Positions 1 to 11,600 of a DNA stretch of 64,000 bases are shown in pieces (within the stretch, counting starts at the first letter, position 1; the number at the start of each line of letters is the position of its first letter). The notes below the pieces were generated by a model. That model did no database searches. It was not told the DNA's origin and saw nothing but the letters and a program-made list of their open reading frames with translations. Location: assembly GCA_011503125.2 (NCBI GenBank), contig WWBZ02000008.1:1112389-1176388 (forward strand). Reading direction: 5' to 3'. The translations under genes were made by a program, and so were the position numbers. This stretch comes from Botryosphaeria dothidea (Eukaryota; Ascomycota; Dothideomycetes; Botryosphaeriales; Botryosphaeriaceae).

Positions 1-1744
1 GTATTCGGATGAGTTGGTGTCAAGACAATGTGCGCATCTTCTGCCAAAGGGGCACATAAGACCTATCCTGTTCGGCCGGGCTGGAAATCAAGAGGCTCCT
101 AGCGAGGCGCAGACCTCAAAGCCCTCTTCCGTTGCTACCAACCCTCACACCCCCCTCACATAAGCCGCGCGTTACAACTCGCCACCCACCAGGCCGCGCA
201 CGACGGACGTCGCCGGCGGTGGTCACGGCTGCTAGGAATAGACGAGGAGGACGAGGAGGAGGTAGTAGTCTATGGTAATAGTAGAGGAGGATGGTGACAG
301 TGAAGGAAGATGGATGATTAGGTGGTAATGGTGTTTCATTTTGCGACCGACCACCAAGCCGCATCCTGCCCGCCTAAAATCGCTGCACGACTGGGCGGCT
401 GCTTGCCAGGAGGATTTAGGATATCTACTTATTTTTACCTCGCATCTAATACGACTTGATACCCTGATAACCCTTGGCCCTTAACAGCACTAAACAAGCG
501 ATCGACTTACTTGTCTGCGTTAGGGAGTATCACTAGCCTGCGTAAGTCTGTTTAGACAGTCGTGCCGCCGCACGAATTCCCGACAAGCTAACAAGCCAAC
601 GTCGTGCAAATTAGAAGACCTCTAAAATTGAGTTGATACACTTTACTGGCAAACGAAAAGGTGTTGCCGGCCGCTTGAAGCGATGCGTGCCCGCCTATAC
701 CACTCAACGCCCTCTTGAGGTCTACCATCACTGCTACCTAAGCTCTGAGGGATCTAAAATGGCGCCACCAAGACCGTTCCGGAAGGGCCGCTCAGGGGTT
801 CGACCTAAAAAAAGGTACACCGAACCGGCGAAACCCACACCTGCGCTTGAGTCGCGTTACTGTCTCTTGCGGCCCTAGACAAATGTGTGAGCCTGGGCTC
901 CAGTGGGCGCTTGCTATCCGTGCGCGTTGATTCGCACCACGCGCTCCGTCGGAAAGCTGGTGCTGAACTAAGAAGTAGGCAGTACTCTTGTTGCGACGGA
1001 AAAAGCGACGAACGGCCTGTTAAGATGATAGAGCGTGACGACAGAAGACGAGCAGTGGACAACGAAACAGCTAAGCTGCAGGTGTTTTCCGAGCCAGCAA
1101 GGCACCTAGGGCCCCCTTTGTTTTTTCGCACCAGCGGAAAAGCAGCCGCGCCTCCAGTCTCTCCACAACCACCAGCCCTTTCCCTTCCATCAAGCTTCAA
1201 CACACAATAATACATGCACGGTCACATGTCGGCATGAAGGGCGTAGGTGGATGGTTTCGCTTACAATAAACAGCAGTAGCAGACACAGCCTCGTCAATTT
1301 ACCGACAAGCCTATGTCGTGGAGGACCTGGACTCAGACCTCAGCATAGACAACGCCAGTTTGTGTATCTGGCTAGGCACGGTCGAGACGTTCTTTGTTCA
1401 TGCCCCGCCTCTTGGGCTCTCTCGAATATAAGAACGGCAGCATGGCCACCGTCATTACCGTCGCCATAATCATCCTCATCATCGTCGTCCTCTACAGTTT
1501 GCAACAATTCCGCTTTATCGAAGCCTTCGTTATCGGAATATCCGACCACGCCCAGCACCTACTCGACGCTTTTCGCCCACGCCCAGCGTCTGCCCGGCGT
1601 TCTTTGTTCACGCCAAATAGAAGAGCAGTAATCATCCTCGTCTTGTGTTCATTCCAATCCCCCTCGCTAAACAAAAGAACAGCAACAAGATCACCATCGT
1701 CTTCTACCACTTCCAACTCCCCCAACAGAGAGAAACGTACAACA
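1..1744. other. Intergenic / upstream region of the membrane-protein gene
   Basis: I see no convincing gene here. Several overlapping short open frames on both strands (633-878, 805-1215, 887-1210) show no recognisable motif and look like chance frames in normal-composition DNA. From about 1394 a frame is open into the downstream gene, but that stretch (residues encoded 1394-1744) is rich in Ser, Thr, Arg and Pro and contains two similar segments beginning gttctttgttca (1390 and 1600), which fits a 5' leader with a small internal duplication better than coding sequence. RIP damage is slight here compared with the rest of the window. Confidence 0.5.
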
Positions 1745-3343
1745 ATGCCGTACGGCTTCGCCCTCCGCAATCTTCTCGAGCAGCACTCGCTCAACGAGGC
1801 CCGACGCCTTGAACAGCTCCTGGAAGCGTTCTCACTAGCGGATAGACCGTGCTTGGTTAGCGCGATGGCCGGGCTGCAGCCGGAAATGCGGATCGAGGTA
1901 CTGGAGGAGAGACTACGTCAGTCGCGGTGGCAGGAACAGCACGGCAACGAGGACGACGAGGATCAGCAGCAGTATAAGGAAGAGGAGAGGGCTCCGTCGG
2001 GCGGCCGCGGCCGCTACCGCCGGCCCCGTCCCCACCACGCCTCGGCGGGCTGGTCCTGGCCGGGCGTGCGACATGTGCTCCTAGCGGTAGTCGCGCTGGT
2101 AGTGCTGCCCAAGGCCGGCCAATGGGCGCTGACGGCGACTCCGGGGCCGGTGTACGTGCCGCCCACGTACACGCACGGCACGGTGCTCAACGAGACGCTG
2201 CGACGAGGCGAGGCGGCGATGGCGGCGCGGCTGGGCCCGCTGTCCGACAAGCCGTACAGGACGAGCCGGGTGTCGGGACTGATCAACGTGCTTATAGACG
2301 ACGTGTACAAGGTGCGGCTCAACTACTCGGCCGTGTTCCCGTACTTCACCACAAACACCGTGGCGGATGCGCATCGGGACGTCATGCGCCAGGTGGAGCA
2401 TGACCTCGTATGGCGGGGGAGGGATGCCATGTACTTGCTGGACAGGCAGCTGTCCAACGCGCTGGAGTTCTCGGCCGACCGCGTCAATTCATCGATGATC
2501 GCCGTGGCCAACGCGATGGGCGTGCCAGCGGCCGACTACGTGGCGCGGTATACGCAGCCGCCGGGCCGGGTACAGCGGATGCTACAGCACTGGGTGCCGG
2601 AGGCCGCCGAGCAGCAGGACCCGGAGCTAGTGCGCGACCGCATGCTGTGGGAGCTGGTATGCAGGTGCCAGACCTACCTGCTGTCGGTCAACGCACGGCT
2701 AATAAAACGGATCGACGAGGCTAAGGCGGTGCTAGGCGGACCGCAGAAGCGCTTAGAGCCGGTCACCGACGTGCTGCAAGCCGAGGTCGATAGGCGACGG
2801 AAGCAGCACGTGAAGGAGGGCGCGACGCTGGTAAATGCGTACGAGGCGGAGGTAAAGAAGTGGAAGGGGTGGCGGCCGTCGCAGTGGCGTAATAGCACCT
2901 TCGTGCCGCTATGGATGGCCGGGGTGCTGTTGCGCGGCGAGCGCGCGCCCGAGTGGCCGTACTGGGATATGGACCTTGCGGCCCAGTCGGTAGCCGAGCT
3001 AGAGGACATTACGGCGCGCATCGTCATGACCCGCGCTACCCTCGACTCGCTGCACGGCTACTTCGCGGCCGCCCAGAACAACATCGCCCAAAGCAACGAC
3101 GATCGCGCCAAGCAGCACCGTAGTATTACGCCATACTCGTGCGCCGCCGTCGACTCGCACCTCGCCACCATGGCCTCCGATTCCGACTCCGAGCCACGAA
3201 CCGTGTACCGCACGCCGCTCGATATGCTGCTCTTCCTAGACCATACCGTGCAGACACTGGTTAACGAAACGCGCAAGTGGGACGCCGAGGATATACATGG
3301 CGCGTTCGAGCAGGCGCGTAGGAATACAACAGACAACAAGTAA
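1745..3343 (+). CDS. Hypothetical single-pass membrane protein, lumenal/extracellular C-terminus
   Basis: I do not recognise the family. Starting at the ATG in context acaATGcc (1745) gives 532 residues and no stop until 3343; the frame is open upstream to 1394 (649 aa), but the extra part is low-complexity and would add a weak hydrophobic stretch. Residues ~10-65 are charged and helical, residues ~67-100 are an acidic run followed by a basic Gly/Arg/Pro stretch, and residues ~108-128 form one clear membrane segment. After it come about 400 residues of mostly helical sequence containing six N-glycosylation sequons (NET, NYS, NSS, NST, NET, NTT), all on the C-terminal side, which suggests an N-in/C-out type II topology. 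GC-rich third positions and absence of RIP-type stops mark it as a live single-copy gene, the only one in the left 6 kb. Function is unknown. Confidence 0.72.
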   Translation: MPYGFALRNLLEQHSLNEARRLEQLLEAFSLADRPCLVSAMAGLQPEMRIEVLEERLRQSRWQEQHGNEDDEDQQQYKEEERAPSGGRGRYRRPRPHHASAGWSWPGVRHVLLAVVALVVLPKAGQWALTATPGPVYVPPTYTHGTVLNETLRRGEAAMAARLGPLSDKPYRTSRVSGLINVLIDDVYKVRLNYSAVFPYFTTNTVADAHRDVMRQVEHDLVWRGRDAMYLLDRQLSNALEFSADRVNSSMIAVANAMGVPAADYVARYTQPPGRVQRMLQHWVPEAAEQQDPELVRDRMLWELVCRCQTYLLSVNARLIKRIDEAKAVLGGPQKRLEPVTDVLQAEVDRRRKQHVKEGATLVNAYEAEVKKWKGWRPSQWRNSTFVPLWMAGVLLRGERAPEWPYWDMDLAAQSVAELEDITARIVMTRATLDSLHGYFAAAQNNIAQSNDDRAKQHRSITPYSCAAVDSHLATMASDSDSEPRTVYRTPLDMLLFLDHTVQTLVNETRKWDAEDIHGAFEQARRNTTDNK

Positions 3344-3556
3344 CAGTGTTGACGGGCGAGCTGGAGATGGAGATTAAAACGGTTCGGATTGAGATGCGGG
3401 GGGATGGGGGCGTTAGGTGCACTTTTAACATCGGGTACTTTGCTATAAGAATATTCTTTTTTGAACGCCGTTGCTGCTTTTCTCCTTATGATACTAGCAA
3501 GAACAAAGTTAACAAAAACAAAGCGCGAGCGCAGACATTTACCACTAATCCAGGAG
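3344..3556. other. 3' flank of the membrane-protein gene
   Basis: This is the probable 3' untranslated region and short spacer between the intact gene (ends 3343) and the converging RIP-damaged relic on the other strand (ends 3557). No motif beyond an AT-rich stretch around 3440-3530 is visible. Confidence 0.4.
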
Positions 3557-4460
3557 CTACCGCCTAAGCTCCTCGTTAGTTACCCTCTTCCCATCCTCCT
3601 CCGCCCCCATCGTCCTCGCCCTCTTACCCCGCCGTCTCTCCAGCGCCGACGCGTCTACCTCGCCCTTGTCCAGGCCTATCTTCTTATTCTTCTCCTCGCC
3701 GTGGCCCTCCTCCTATATCCTCTTCTTCCTCTACGTCGTCTATATCGGCTATAGTAGTTATAGCGGCGGTAGTAGTAGCTTATAGTAATAGCTAAAGCCC
3801 GGGTCGTATACGGGGGTAAAGAAGGCTATACTACTACCCCCGGCCCGATATTCGACGCTGGCGGAGCGCGTATAGTCCTACTCGGAGGTATTATACGCGG
3901 ACGGAAATACGTTAGCCTAAGACTAGCGGTAATAATTATTGTAGGTCGAGCCGATGCTCCCGTCTCGCTATGGCCATTGCGGCTATAGCGGGCTGCCGCT
4001 CTAGTTAGCGTAGTTAGGGTGCACTGGCGATGGTGGTAGGAGATACATGCTCTGCTGCGCCGGGTGGAGGCCGTAGCCGACACCGGGCTGGGTGCTTATC
4101 ATTTCGCTGTTGGTGGACATGTAAGGAGCCATGGGAATTGAAGCCATGGGAATTGAAGCTATGCGAATTAGAGCCATCGTCGTTATTGCCTAGGGCGGGA
4201 CACAATTGTAAGGATCGTCAGGGTCCATAATTTGGAGGAATTAGGCATTGTTCGGATGGGTATCGCCGGTCTACACCTGGGATGCCAACGGCCGTCAGCG
4301 AGGGGACGCAAGAGACCCTAAGAACGCCTACGTACCTCTTCTATATAGTAATAGCATAGGCCCTTAACGAGTTTCGTCCGTAAGGCGGCCTTCTTACACT
4401 AGATGCCGCTCTTCCGGCGGAGGGCCTAGTAGCGGATCCGCGGAGATAAGGGAGATATAG
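3557..4460 (-). pseudogene. RIP-damaged hypothetical gene, unrecognised family
   Basis: On the minus strand one frame stays coherent from about 4460 down to 3557, interrupted mainly by TAG/TAA codons where CAG, CAA or TGG would be expected, plus one TGA. An ATG lies at 4228, but the same frame reads sensibly further upstream and a possible 3' splice site (gtgtcag) sits near 4465. The predicted product is Pro/Ser/Tyr/Gln-rich in the middle, with a short MASIPM repeat. It ends in a strongly charged, basic stretch with repeated ERRR/KRAR-type clusters that could be a nuclear localisation region. That layout is common in fungal transcription regulators, but no DNA-binding domain is visible, so no function is assigned. 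CA is depleted throughout, which supports RIP although this may not itself be a transposon. Confidence 0.42.
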
Positions 4461-5690
4461 CTGACACGAACGAAAAGATAAGCGACGGATAACGGGAGGG
4501 GAGAGACGTAATCCTGCCTCTTTTTCAGTCTAGCCGGTCTATAAGCTCCCTCCTAGTACTACAAACAGGCGTAGGCCTTTACAGCGAATATTTTCTAGAC
4601 CGCTATAGAAACCGGCGGTAGACGGGCCTGGCTAGTATGCTCTCCCGTCGCTCGTCGCTCTAGGCTAATTAGGTTTTAGGAGTAGGTTGAAGGCAGCGTT
4701 CGCTAATATAGATTCCGGACGAAGAGTATATTCGGTGCTAGTTAGTATAATATTCGGGACTAATAGCACAGTTATATGTACAGCGGCTCCCCCTGATTCT
4801 GTGGGCTTCCGGGCGTCTACGACCGGTGAGAGTATACGCACTCCCGCCGCCCTATCACCTATCGCCCTGCTACCCCGCCATGCCCGCCGCCCGCCGCCTA
4901 GCGTTTGTCCCTCCTGTTTATTTGCACTCTCGCTCCCTCCTCGCTCCTCCCGCTCTTTATCCGAGCTTATTAACGCCGATGGAAAGTAGTAGGTATCATA
5001 GGATCTTTGCGTATCCGCTCGGACGCTGTCCGTCTGCCAGTCTATCGATCAGTCAGTATGCGGATTGGATCAGCATCATGCCGATGTTTTTTAGGTGTGG
5101 AGCGCGGGATGTTGCTGGAAATGATTCCTGGAACGACCTCCCTATAGACGGTAAGCGTTAGAAGACTGGCAGCACCGTATTCAGGACTAGCACAACGAGT
5201 GCGCGCTTCCTTGGATGCGAGACTTGGGTTCGCAAATGCTGTTTTTGCTCGGACGGGAGCTGCAGAAGAGGAGAAAGGAGAAGCGATGGTATTTGTACCG
5301 GATCGCGAGGACATTTATTCATGTGCTGCTTACCTAAGGGATATTCCCGGAGACGACTGTAGAAGGAGTACCCGGGCTGCACGGGGAGCTGCAATAGCCT
5401 ACATAAAGGGTGTTGAGGCCTTAGGAGGGCTGTCAAGGCCGTAGGAGGGCTTTCAAAGCCAGGGTCAGCTAAGATATTCCAGTCCTCCGGTGCGGTGCTC
5501 CTTTGCACATATATAATCTTTGCTTGCTCCCCGTTATTGATTGATGCATCGCTCGCATTCGACAGATGGTTGTCTATCATGCCACGCTCAAGCCTATTCT
5601 ACGGGAATAACCCGCCGGCGCTATTGCAGACGCATAATATAGTAGCGGCAGGAACCACGCTCGTCTAACCAAATTGTCGGCTAACGTGTT
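4461..5690. other. RIP-affected intergenic DNA with no supported gene
   Basis: Patches of TA-rich, CA-poor sequence alternate with normal DNA. Short frames exist (4687-4989, 4826-5161, 5158-5580, 5199-5444), but none has a motif, consistent composition or splice structure that I can support. The 5199-5444 frame ends next to an imperfect repeat (gccttaggagggctgtc / gccgtaggagggctttc, 5420-5455). The upstream end of the 3557-4460 relic may extend into the first few hundred bases. Confidence 0.35.
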
Positions 5691-5960
5691 CTACAGTTGT
5701 TCAAGACGTTCTGTTAGGGAATCACCGTCTCCGGAAAACCGTGTGCCCAGCCCGTTAGCCACGGCCGATAAACTGCTGGCGTGCGCTACTGTTGCAGCCA
5801 TGCCTATCAGCAGCATGATATTAACACTTCGTCCGGACCACCGAGGTCCAGCCGCCGTCGCTAGGACTTTCACGAGGACTATGGTGATTATAGTGCTTAC
5901 ACCCGCCTCGATGTGTACTATCACTTCGACCGTGCGACGACTTTCGAGATCCATTATCAT
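5691..5960 (-). pseudogene. Possible small membrane-protein relic
   Basis: An 89-codon minus frame predicts two hydrophobic segments (residues about 20-40 and 45-62) separated by a short polar loop and followed by a polar tail, the arrangement of a small two-pass membrane protein or the C-terminal part of one. The frame continues upstream past a single stop, so the piece may be a broken exon rather than a complete gene. No family is recognised, and the opposite strand (5674-5976) is also open, so the coding direction is not certain. Confidence 0.25.
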
Positions 5961-6000
5961 TACCCCTGCCCTTTAACCCATCATAGGACCGTCCGTTTTC

Positions 6001-6870
6001 ATGAAGATAGAGCTCCGCGATCCACTACTTCTCCGGGCCAGCCTACCAGTCCCTACTAGCGCCCCAACCGCCAAGGTAGGGTTACTTCCCTCTTCTCGCG
6101 GTGTTTGACTTACTATCCTCATCAACTTAGAGCCTGCTCGTCGATCTACTACTACGAGTCCCAGCCGCGACCTCTATAGTAATGAGGATAATGTGACTCC
6201 GCAATCCCACAGCCCGGCCCGACAGCACACGCCTTCAGCAGCCGCCCGTCACGAGCTCGGACATATACCGCACCAAGGTGCACGCCACCAAACAGGAGGA
6301 GCTGAGCGAGGACCCGATAGAGATGCCCCCGTTGTGTCCCCATGGCATCAACCACTCGGCCACCCAGCTCCAAGGCTCCAATACGCCACAGGATCGTTGA
6401 TCTGGGACAATGCTGCCATGCGGCGCATCTTTAAAAATCTCCCGGGGGAGATGAAACGAGTACGTAAAAGGTGTTGTTGTAAACCCCATATCTCCCTTCC
6501 ACACAGGCGGCCAGCCATGGCCGAAAAGATTTCGCAGCGGCCACTGCGGGCAACTATTACCCGAGGTCCCCAAACATTGCTTGAAGTGCATCTGCCCCGA
6601 GTTTCTGAGATCGACAGGTTTCTGTATGCTCGTATCTACCGATATTTTCAGGCCCTGGTCCCTGGATAACCGTTGAAAATCACGAAACGGCGCATAATCC
6701 ATAGCTGAGAAAGTGGGTGTTTACTCTCGTTGACTGACTATCACGTCTTTGGATCTTGCAGATATGACGGGGTTGTTAGAATACATATTGTGGAAACAGA
6801 GTCGTGAGCACGAGTCGGCTCTGAAATGCATATTTCTAAGCACTGATTGACCACGGTTTCCCAATCACTG
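6001..6870 (+). pseudogene. Possible multi-exon gene relic with three intron-like segments
   Basis: Three segments look like fungal introns on the plus strand: 6076-6130 (GTAGGG, TTGACTTAC branch, TTAG end), 6460-6506 (GTACGT to CACAG) and 6713-6761 (GTGGGT, TTGACTGAC branch, TTGCAG). Removing 6460-6506 joins the open frame before it to a Cys-rich frame after it (CGQ...HCLKCICPEF), which supports that splice. Other exon joins meet stops (TGA at 6194 and near 6670), so I cannot assemble one intact protein. The opposite strand is also open (6235-6702) but lacks splice logic. No family is recognised. Confidence 0.25.
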
Positions 6871-6968
6871 TATCTAAGCCCTTTGAGACCTTATGTAGAC
6901 ACTTAGTGGTCGGAAAGGTTTAGATGATAACGAAGGCTTTCCACTCCACGGTAGCACCGCTCGGCACT
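6871..6968. other. Short spacer ending in the 5-bp target site of the family-1 gypsy element
   Basis: About 100 bases without a gene. The last five bases, gcact (6964-6968), recur directly after the third LTR at 13621-13625 and are read as the target-site duplication of the element that follows. Confidence 0.6.
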
Positions 6969-7200
6969 TGTCAGGCCCCTTAAGCGCTACCACCCCAGGC
7001 AACTGGGTAGATACTCAACAGCAACCAGAGGCCCCAGCTGTACCAAGGATAACTCGGTTAGGCACTAGGGCACGGGCCCAGCGCTAAGCGACTGGGTATA
7101 TTTACCCTTCGCCCTCTCTTTCCAGACTCTCTTTCCTTTCTCCTTATATATAGATTTTCAGTTGAAAGTAATACCATCATTTCGGCTTTGCTGCCTTACA
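6969..7200 (+). repeat. Family-1 LTR 1 (outer 5' LTR)
   Basis: 232 bp, starting tgtcaggcccc and ending gctgccttaca, so it has the TG...CA ends of an LTR. It keeps more CA and TG than LTR 2. The five bases before it (gcact) match the five bases after LTR 3, but the bases after it (cttac) do not, so it is not a separate solo insertion. A TATA-like tatatata sits near 7145-7152. Confidence 0.9.
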
Positions 7201-7235
7201 CTTACCTTCTAAGAGTTAATAGTATAAGCGCTTTT

Positions 7236-7467
7236 TATTAGGCCCCTTAAGCGCTACTACCCTAGGCAACTGGGTAGATACTTAATAGTAACTAGAGGCC
7301 CTAGCTGTACTAAGGATAACTCGGTCAGGCACTAGGGCACGGGCCCAGCGCTAAGCGACTGGGTATATTTACCCTTCGCCCTCTCTTTCCAGACTCTCTT
7401 TCCTTTCTCCTTATATATAGATTTTCAGTTAAAAGCAATACCATTATTTCGGCTTTGCTGCCTTATA
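7236..7467 (+). repeat. Family-1 LTR 2 (inner 5' LTR)
   Basis: 232 bp, aligned end to end with LTR 1 and LTR 3; its termini are RIP-altered (tattagg for tgtcagg, ccttata for cctcaca). It directly precedes the internal region and is the natural partner of LTR 3 in a two-LTR element. No target duplication flanks it alone (ctttt before, caaat after). Confidence 0.88.
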
Positions 7468-8039
7468 CAAATCTATGTACCACTAACAAGGAACCTGAAC
7501 TCGATAACCCGACACCCGTACCATCAACCAGAACCTAAACTCGATAACTTGCAACTAGAACCCGACAACACTAACAACCTATAACTAGAACTTAACAATA
7601 CCGACACTCTACGATAAGCAACCTAGAAATATTAAAGAAACCTACACTATTAGAGAAACAATAGTGCAATTATAGGAAATCTGTCTTCTTAAATAAGATA
7701 CGAAGATCCTCGTTAATCCCGCACTAATCTCTTTAGAGTTTCACCTATAACGTAGATCAAACTACTCCGAAACCAGAATAATTAGCAAAGATTATGGCGC
7801 AATAAAGCCTATTCCCTGTAAGCCACACCCGTAGCCGTACTAGCAGCATCGCTAGCACTACTTCCATTCACCCAAGCGATAATAAAGAAGGATTATTTAG
7901 CAACACAGTTAGGGGACCCAGCCAGAACCTCAACGAGTTTACAAGTGGCGCTATCCCATTTTAGGGCTTTCCTAATGCCTTAGACCAGCAAAGTCAAGCT
8001 ACCGGTCTCATCTCACGTCGCACTACCTCACGCAGAAAC

Positions 8040-9422
8040 CTAGAACCCGAAGAACTTGCATATTCATTAGCCACGGATCTTAACCTTACCATTAACCCCG
8101 GAATACCAAGTAACCACGGACTCGACTCTATTCGCTGGCCTAACGAACATGCCTTCTATAACTAGTACACTACAGTAACAGCAAACCAGCGTACTAAGTT
8201 CTACCACGTCCTCTAAGTCACTTAAACAGCTGCTAGCAAAGAGTATATAGCCCACGCCTCTCTTTAGGACAAGTATAAGAAACTTAAGTAGACCTATAAG
8301 AAGATGATCGCCAGATCTAATAGAGTTATTAAAGAAAGCAACGATAAGATCAGCCGGCTCATTTAAGAAAACAACCTTCTGACTAAGGATATTACCAACC
8401 CTTATGCAGGTACCCTCCCTAGTACCAATATTCGCAGCCTTAACTAGGAACGTCAACCAAGGGAGGGAACTACTACCTTACAGCGAACCCTCCCTTATTA
8501 GGGCTTACGCAAGATACTTATAGGAGATATTAATAAGCTTATCTCTACTAACATCCATGCTTTCGTCAACTTTAAGAATAATATAATCTTTAAGCTTAAA
8601 GTCGAAGAGGACTTCTTCTAAGGAAATTAGAAGCTAATAATCCGCCATATCTACTCTCGTCTTGCTAATTTAATTGCCGCCATAATGCGTCCGTATATTA
8701 ATAGCTGCCGGATAGCCCTAGATTTCTTAGAAAAGCTAGGAAAGATATATGGAATGGATATCGTAAAGAAAAAAGCTACTAACAACCTTATCCTTACTAG
8801 ATAAAGCGAGAAAGAGACGGTAGACGCCTACCACGCCCGTCTATGTATACTCTAGTCCCTTACTAACCCTACTAAAGAGGAGAAGATCGATAAGATGCAG
8901 GATAGCATTTCCATTGGCTTAGCCCTCTTAGTGGCTACTCTTACCTTTACCTCTCTCGAACAGCTACTCGAAACCCTCCGCAAGGCCGAATATCGTCGTC
9001 AAGAGATTAAGTCTACAAATATCCGTTCTAATAAAAGGATAAACAATAGCAACAATCCTAAAAGGAATCGCACCAAGCCTACTAATAACTAGGAACCTAC
9101 TTAAGGTAACCTTAGCCGCCAGGGCTGGACCAGAAGCGGCAACATAAACCAAGATGGCCAATAGGGCCGTATGCCTACTGCCACCAAACCAAAAGACTAG
9201 GTTGGACCCTAGTATAAGCCTAAGCTAAAACCCTTAAAGTTGTTAGATAAGGAACGCCTCGTAATAACGAGGCAGGGACGCTGCCGTAGTTGTAGAGGCT
9301 CGGGCTACTTTGCATCTAATAACTACTATCCCAATAATAACCGTATAGGGTTCGCGCATATCCAGAGCATTGAGGAACTTAACTCTAACAGCGAGTCGGA
9401 AAACTCCCAGTCCCAGGAGTGA
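8040..9422 (+). pseudogene. gag of family-1 gypsy element, RIP-broken
   Basis: The nucleocapsid end is the clearest part. Frame 9240-9422 contains CRSC followed eight residues later by SNN-YY, the remains of a CCHC zinc knuckle in which the His and last Cys positions now read Tyr (CAC to TAC and TGC to TAC type changes). An upstream stretch in the same frame (8895-9092) is Lys/Arg/Asn-rich, as expected near the gag C-terminus. Further upstream the capsid-like region is full of TAG codons and cannot be bounded precisely. The frame is +1 relative to pol. Confidence 0.6.
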
Positions 9423-9496
9423 GTCGCCCCCTAGGACCACAAGAGCAGAAGGAGCTAGACGAGTAGCTAGCTAGTCGTAGTCAGAAAGAGATAAAG

Positions 9497-9853
9497 GTGT
9501 CAAACTTCGCAGTAGATAATCGCGCGTGTAAAATTAAGGGAACTTACCTTATTATACATGCTGTAGTAGCTAGTAGTAATATACGTTCTCTTATCGACAA
9601 TGGAAGCCAAGCTGAGCTTATTAATGCCTCCTTTATTCGCGCGCATAAGATAACAAAGATCCCTCTTGTTAGACGGATTACTATGACTTTAGGAGACGGA
9701 ATATTCTCCCAATACATTACCTATGCCTCCCTAGTCGATATTAATATTAGTTCTTATAAGGAACAACTTCTCTACTATATTACCAACCTAGGAGACTATC
9801 CATTGATCCTTGGAGACGGATGGTTACGTACTTACAACCCGTACATCGACTAG
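9497..9853 (+). pseudogene. Retropepsin (protease) segment of family-1 pol
   Basis: About 118 open codons in the pol frame. SLIDNGS at residues ~31-37 occupies the place of the retropepsin D-S/T-G active site, here D-N-G; a hydrophobic ILGDGWL pair near residues 102-108 matches the second hydrophobic-hydrophobic-Gly element of the fold. The segment ends at TAG where a Trp is expected after the NPYID motif common in fungal gypsy proteases. It would process Gag-Pol; in this copy it is cut off from the rest of pol by RIP stops. Confidence 0.7.
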
Positions 9854-10079
9854 GATAAGCGGTTAGTTAAGTTTTATAAGCCTCAGTGCTTTAAGGCTGG
9901 CTGTCTTACCACAAAACCTTATACTAAATACGCTATTAGGTGCCGACCTAAACAAAAGACAGAGAAATCTCAACTAGATATTCAACTATGTTCCGCATCC
10001 CTACTCTTTCACCTAGCATCACTTCCTAGATATAAAGGATACTACTACACACCCGCGGAACCTACCATAAATACTAGCG

Positions 10080-11600
10080 TGGCTGCAACCAGAGAAGATA
10101 ATTTCTAGAAGTTTATGGATGGAAAGAAGATATATGGGAGAGAAGAACGTCTTGCCCGGCTGCCAAAGGAACACCACTGGATTAAAGAACTCTAGGACAA
10201 GATAGAAGCGGACATACTCCCTCCTCACCAGAAAGAAGACCATAAAATTAAGCTTAAACCTAACTATGAACCTCCTTATACAAAAAGCTACCGCCCAATA
10301 TCTTAATAGGAAAACGAAGCGGTTAAGAAGTATATTGACGAATATCTCGGAAAAGGGTTTATTCGCCCTAGCTCTTCGGACTATACCGCACCTCTACTTG
10401 TTGTTAGAAAGCCAGGAGGAGGACTTAGGGTCTGTATTGACTATAGAGCCCTAAACGCTATTACTAAGAAGAATCGATACCTAATCCCACATATTAATAA
10501 AACCCTTACCTAGCTTAGTAAGGCCAAGATCTTCACTAAACTCGACGTTGTCCATGCTTTCAACCGGATCCGAATCAAGAAAGGCCATAAGTACCTCACC
10601 GCTTTTAACACTCGCTTTGGTTAGTACGAATACCTAGTTATGCCCTTTGGGCTCTACAATGCGCCAGGCACCTTTTAGAGCTACATCAACAATTCTATGC
10701 TCGAATACCTAGACAAGTTTTGTACAGCGTACCTAGATGATATCCTTATCTATAGTAAAAAGGAGGAGGAACACGCTAAAAACGTTAATAAAGTCCTCCA
10801 ACGACTAAAGGACCGTGGTCTTCAACTCGACCTTAATAAATGCGAGTTCAATATTAGATCAGTCAAATACCTTGGCCTCATTGTGAGCACAAACGGAATC
10901 GAAATAGACCCAGAAAAAGTCTCTGCTATTATTAATTGGGAGGTACCAACGTCAGTAAAGGATGTGCAAGCCTTTCTTGGCTTTACAAATTTCTACCGCC
11001 GCTTTATCAAGAACTTCTCCCATATAGCACGCCCCCTTACTAAGATGACAAAAGGAGAACACTTTACAACCAGAAATGGGAAACGCAAGATAAGATACCA
11101 GGACTTCACATGGGACAACAAGAAACAAACCGCCTTTAATCAGCTACAAGCCGCATTCACCTCTACACCCATCCTCGTATATTTCGACCCTAAAAAGGAA
11201 ATATAGGTTGAAACGGATGCCTCAGACTTTGTCAGTGCAGGTATCCTATCTCAGATGCACGATAGAGTACTCAAACCAGTTGCATACTTCTCTAAGAAAA
11301 TGTCCTTAACTAAGTGCAACTACATGATCTACGACAAAGAGCTACTCGCTATTATTCGCTCCTTTGAGACTTGGGAACTAGAACTCATAAGCACTCCTAT
11401 AGACAAGCCCATTAAGGTGCTTACGGATCACAAGAACCTAGAGTATTTTATAACAACTAAGTAACTGACTAGCCGTCAAGCCCGCTAGGCTGAATTTCTA
11501 TCCGCCTTTAACTTTATTATCTCCTACCGGCTAGGCAAATAAGGAGAGAAGCTAGACTCGCTTACAAGGAGAACGCAGGACCTACCGTAAGGAATTAACG
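10080..11600 (+). pseudogene. Reverse transcriptase and RNase H segments of family-1 pol
   Basis: Reading through TAG/TAA codons in one frame gives the full gypsy RT order: EGFI, GGGLRVC.DYRALN near 10410-10455, FTKLDV near 10530, LVMPFGL near 10635, and the catalytic AYLDDILIY at about 10726-10752. Open stretches are 10697-11206 and 11255-11464. These continue into a gypsy-type RNase H (ETDAS near 11212, YDKELLAI near 11330, TDHKNLEYF near 11425). Stops fall where Gln or Trp are conserved in the family, for example G-stop-YEYLVMP. The family makes cDNA in cytoplasmic particles; this copy cannot. Confidence 0.9.

Noticed and set aside
805..1215. Long overlapping open frames on both strands (136 aa minus, 107 aa plus)
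   Set aside because: No motif, no splice or start context, and opposite strands are equally open, so I treat them as chance.
6235..6702. 155-codon minus-strand frame
   Set aside because: The plus strand shows intron-like signals over the same DNA; the minus frame has no recognisable feature and looks like a shadow.
8067..8456. 129-codon minus frame inside the family-1 gypsy element
   Set aside because: It is antisense to gag sequence, arises because RIP removes stops on the opposite strand unevenly, and lacks motifs. It is unlike the antisense ORF of element 2, which has a Cys cluster and coiled coil.
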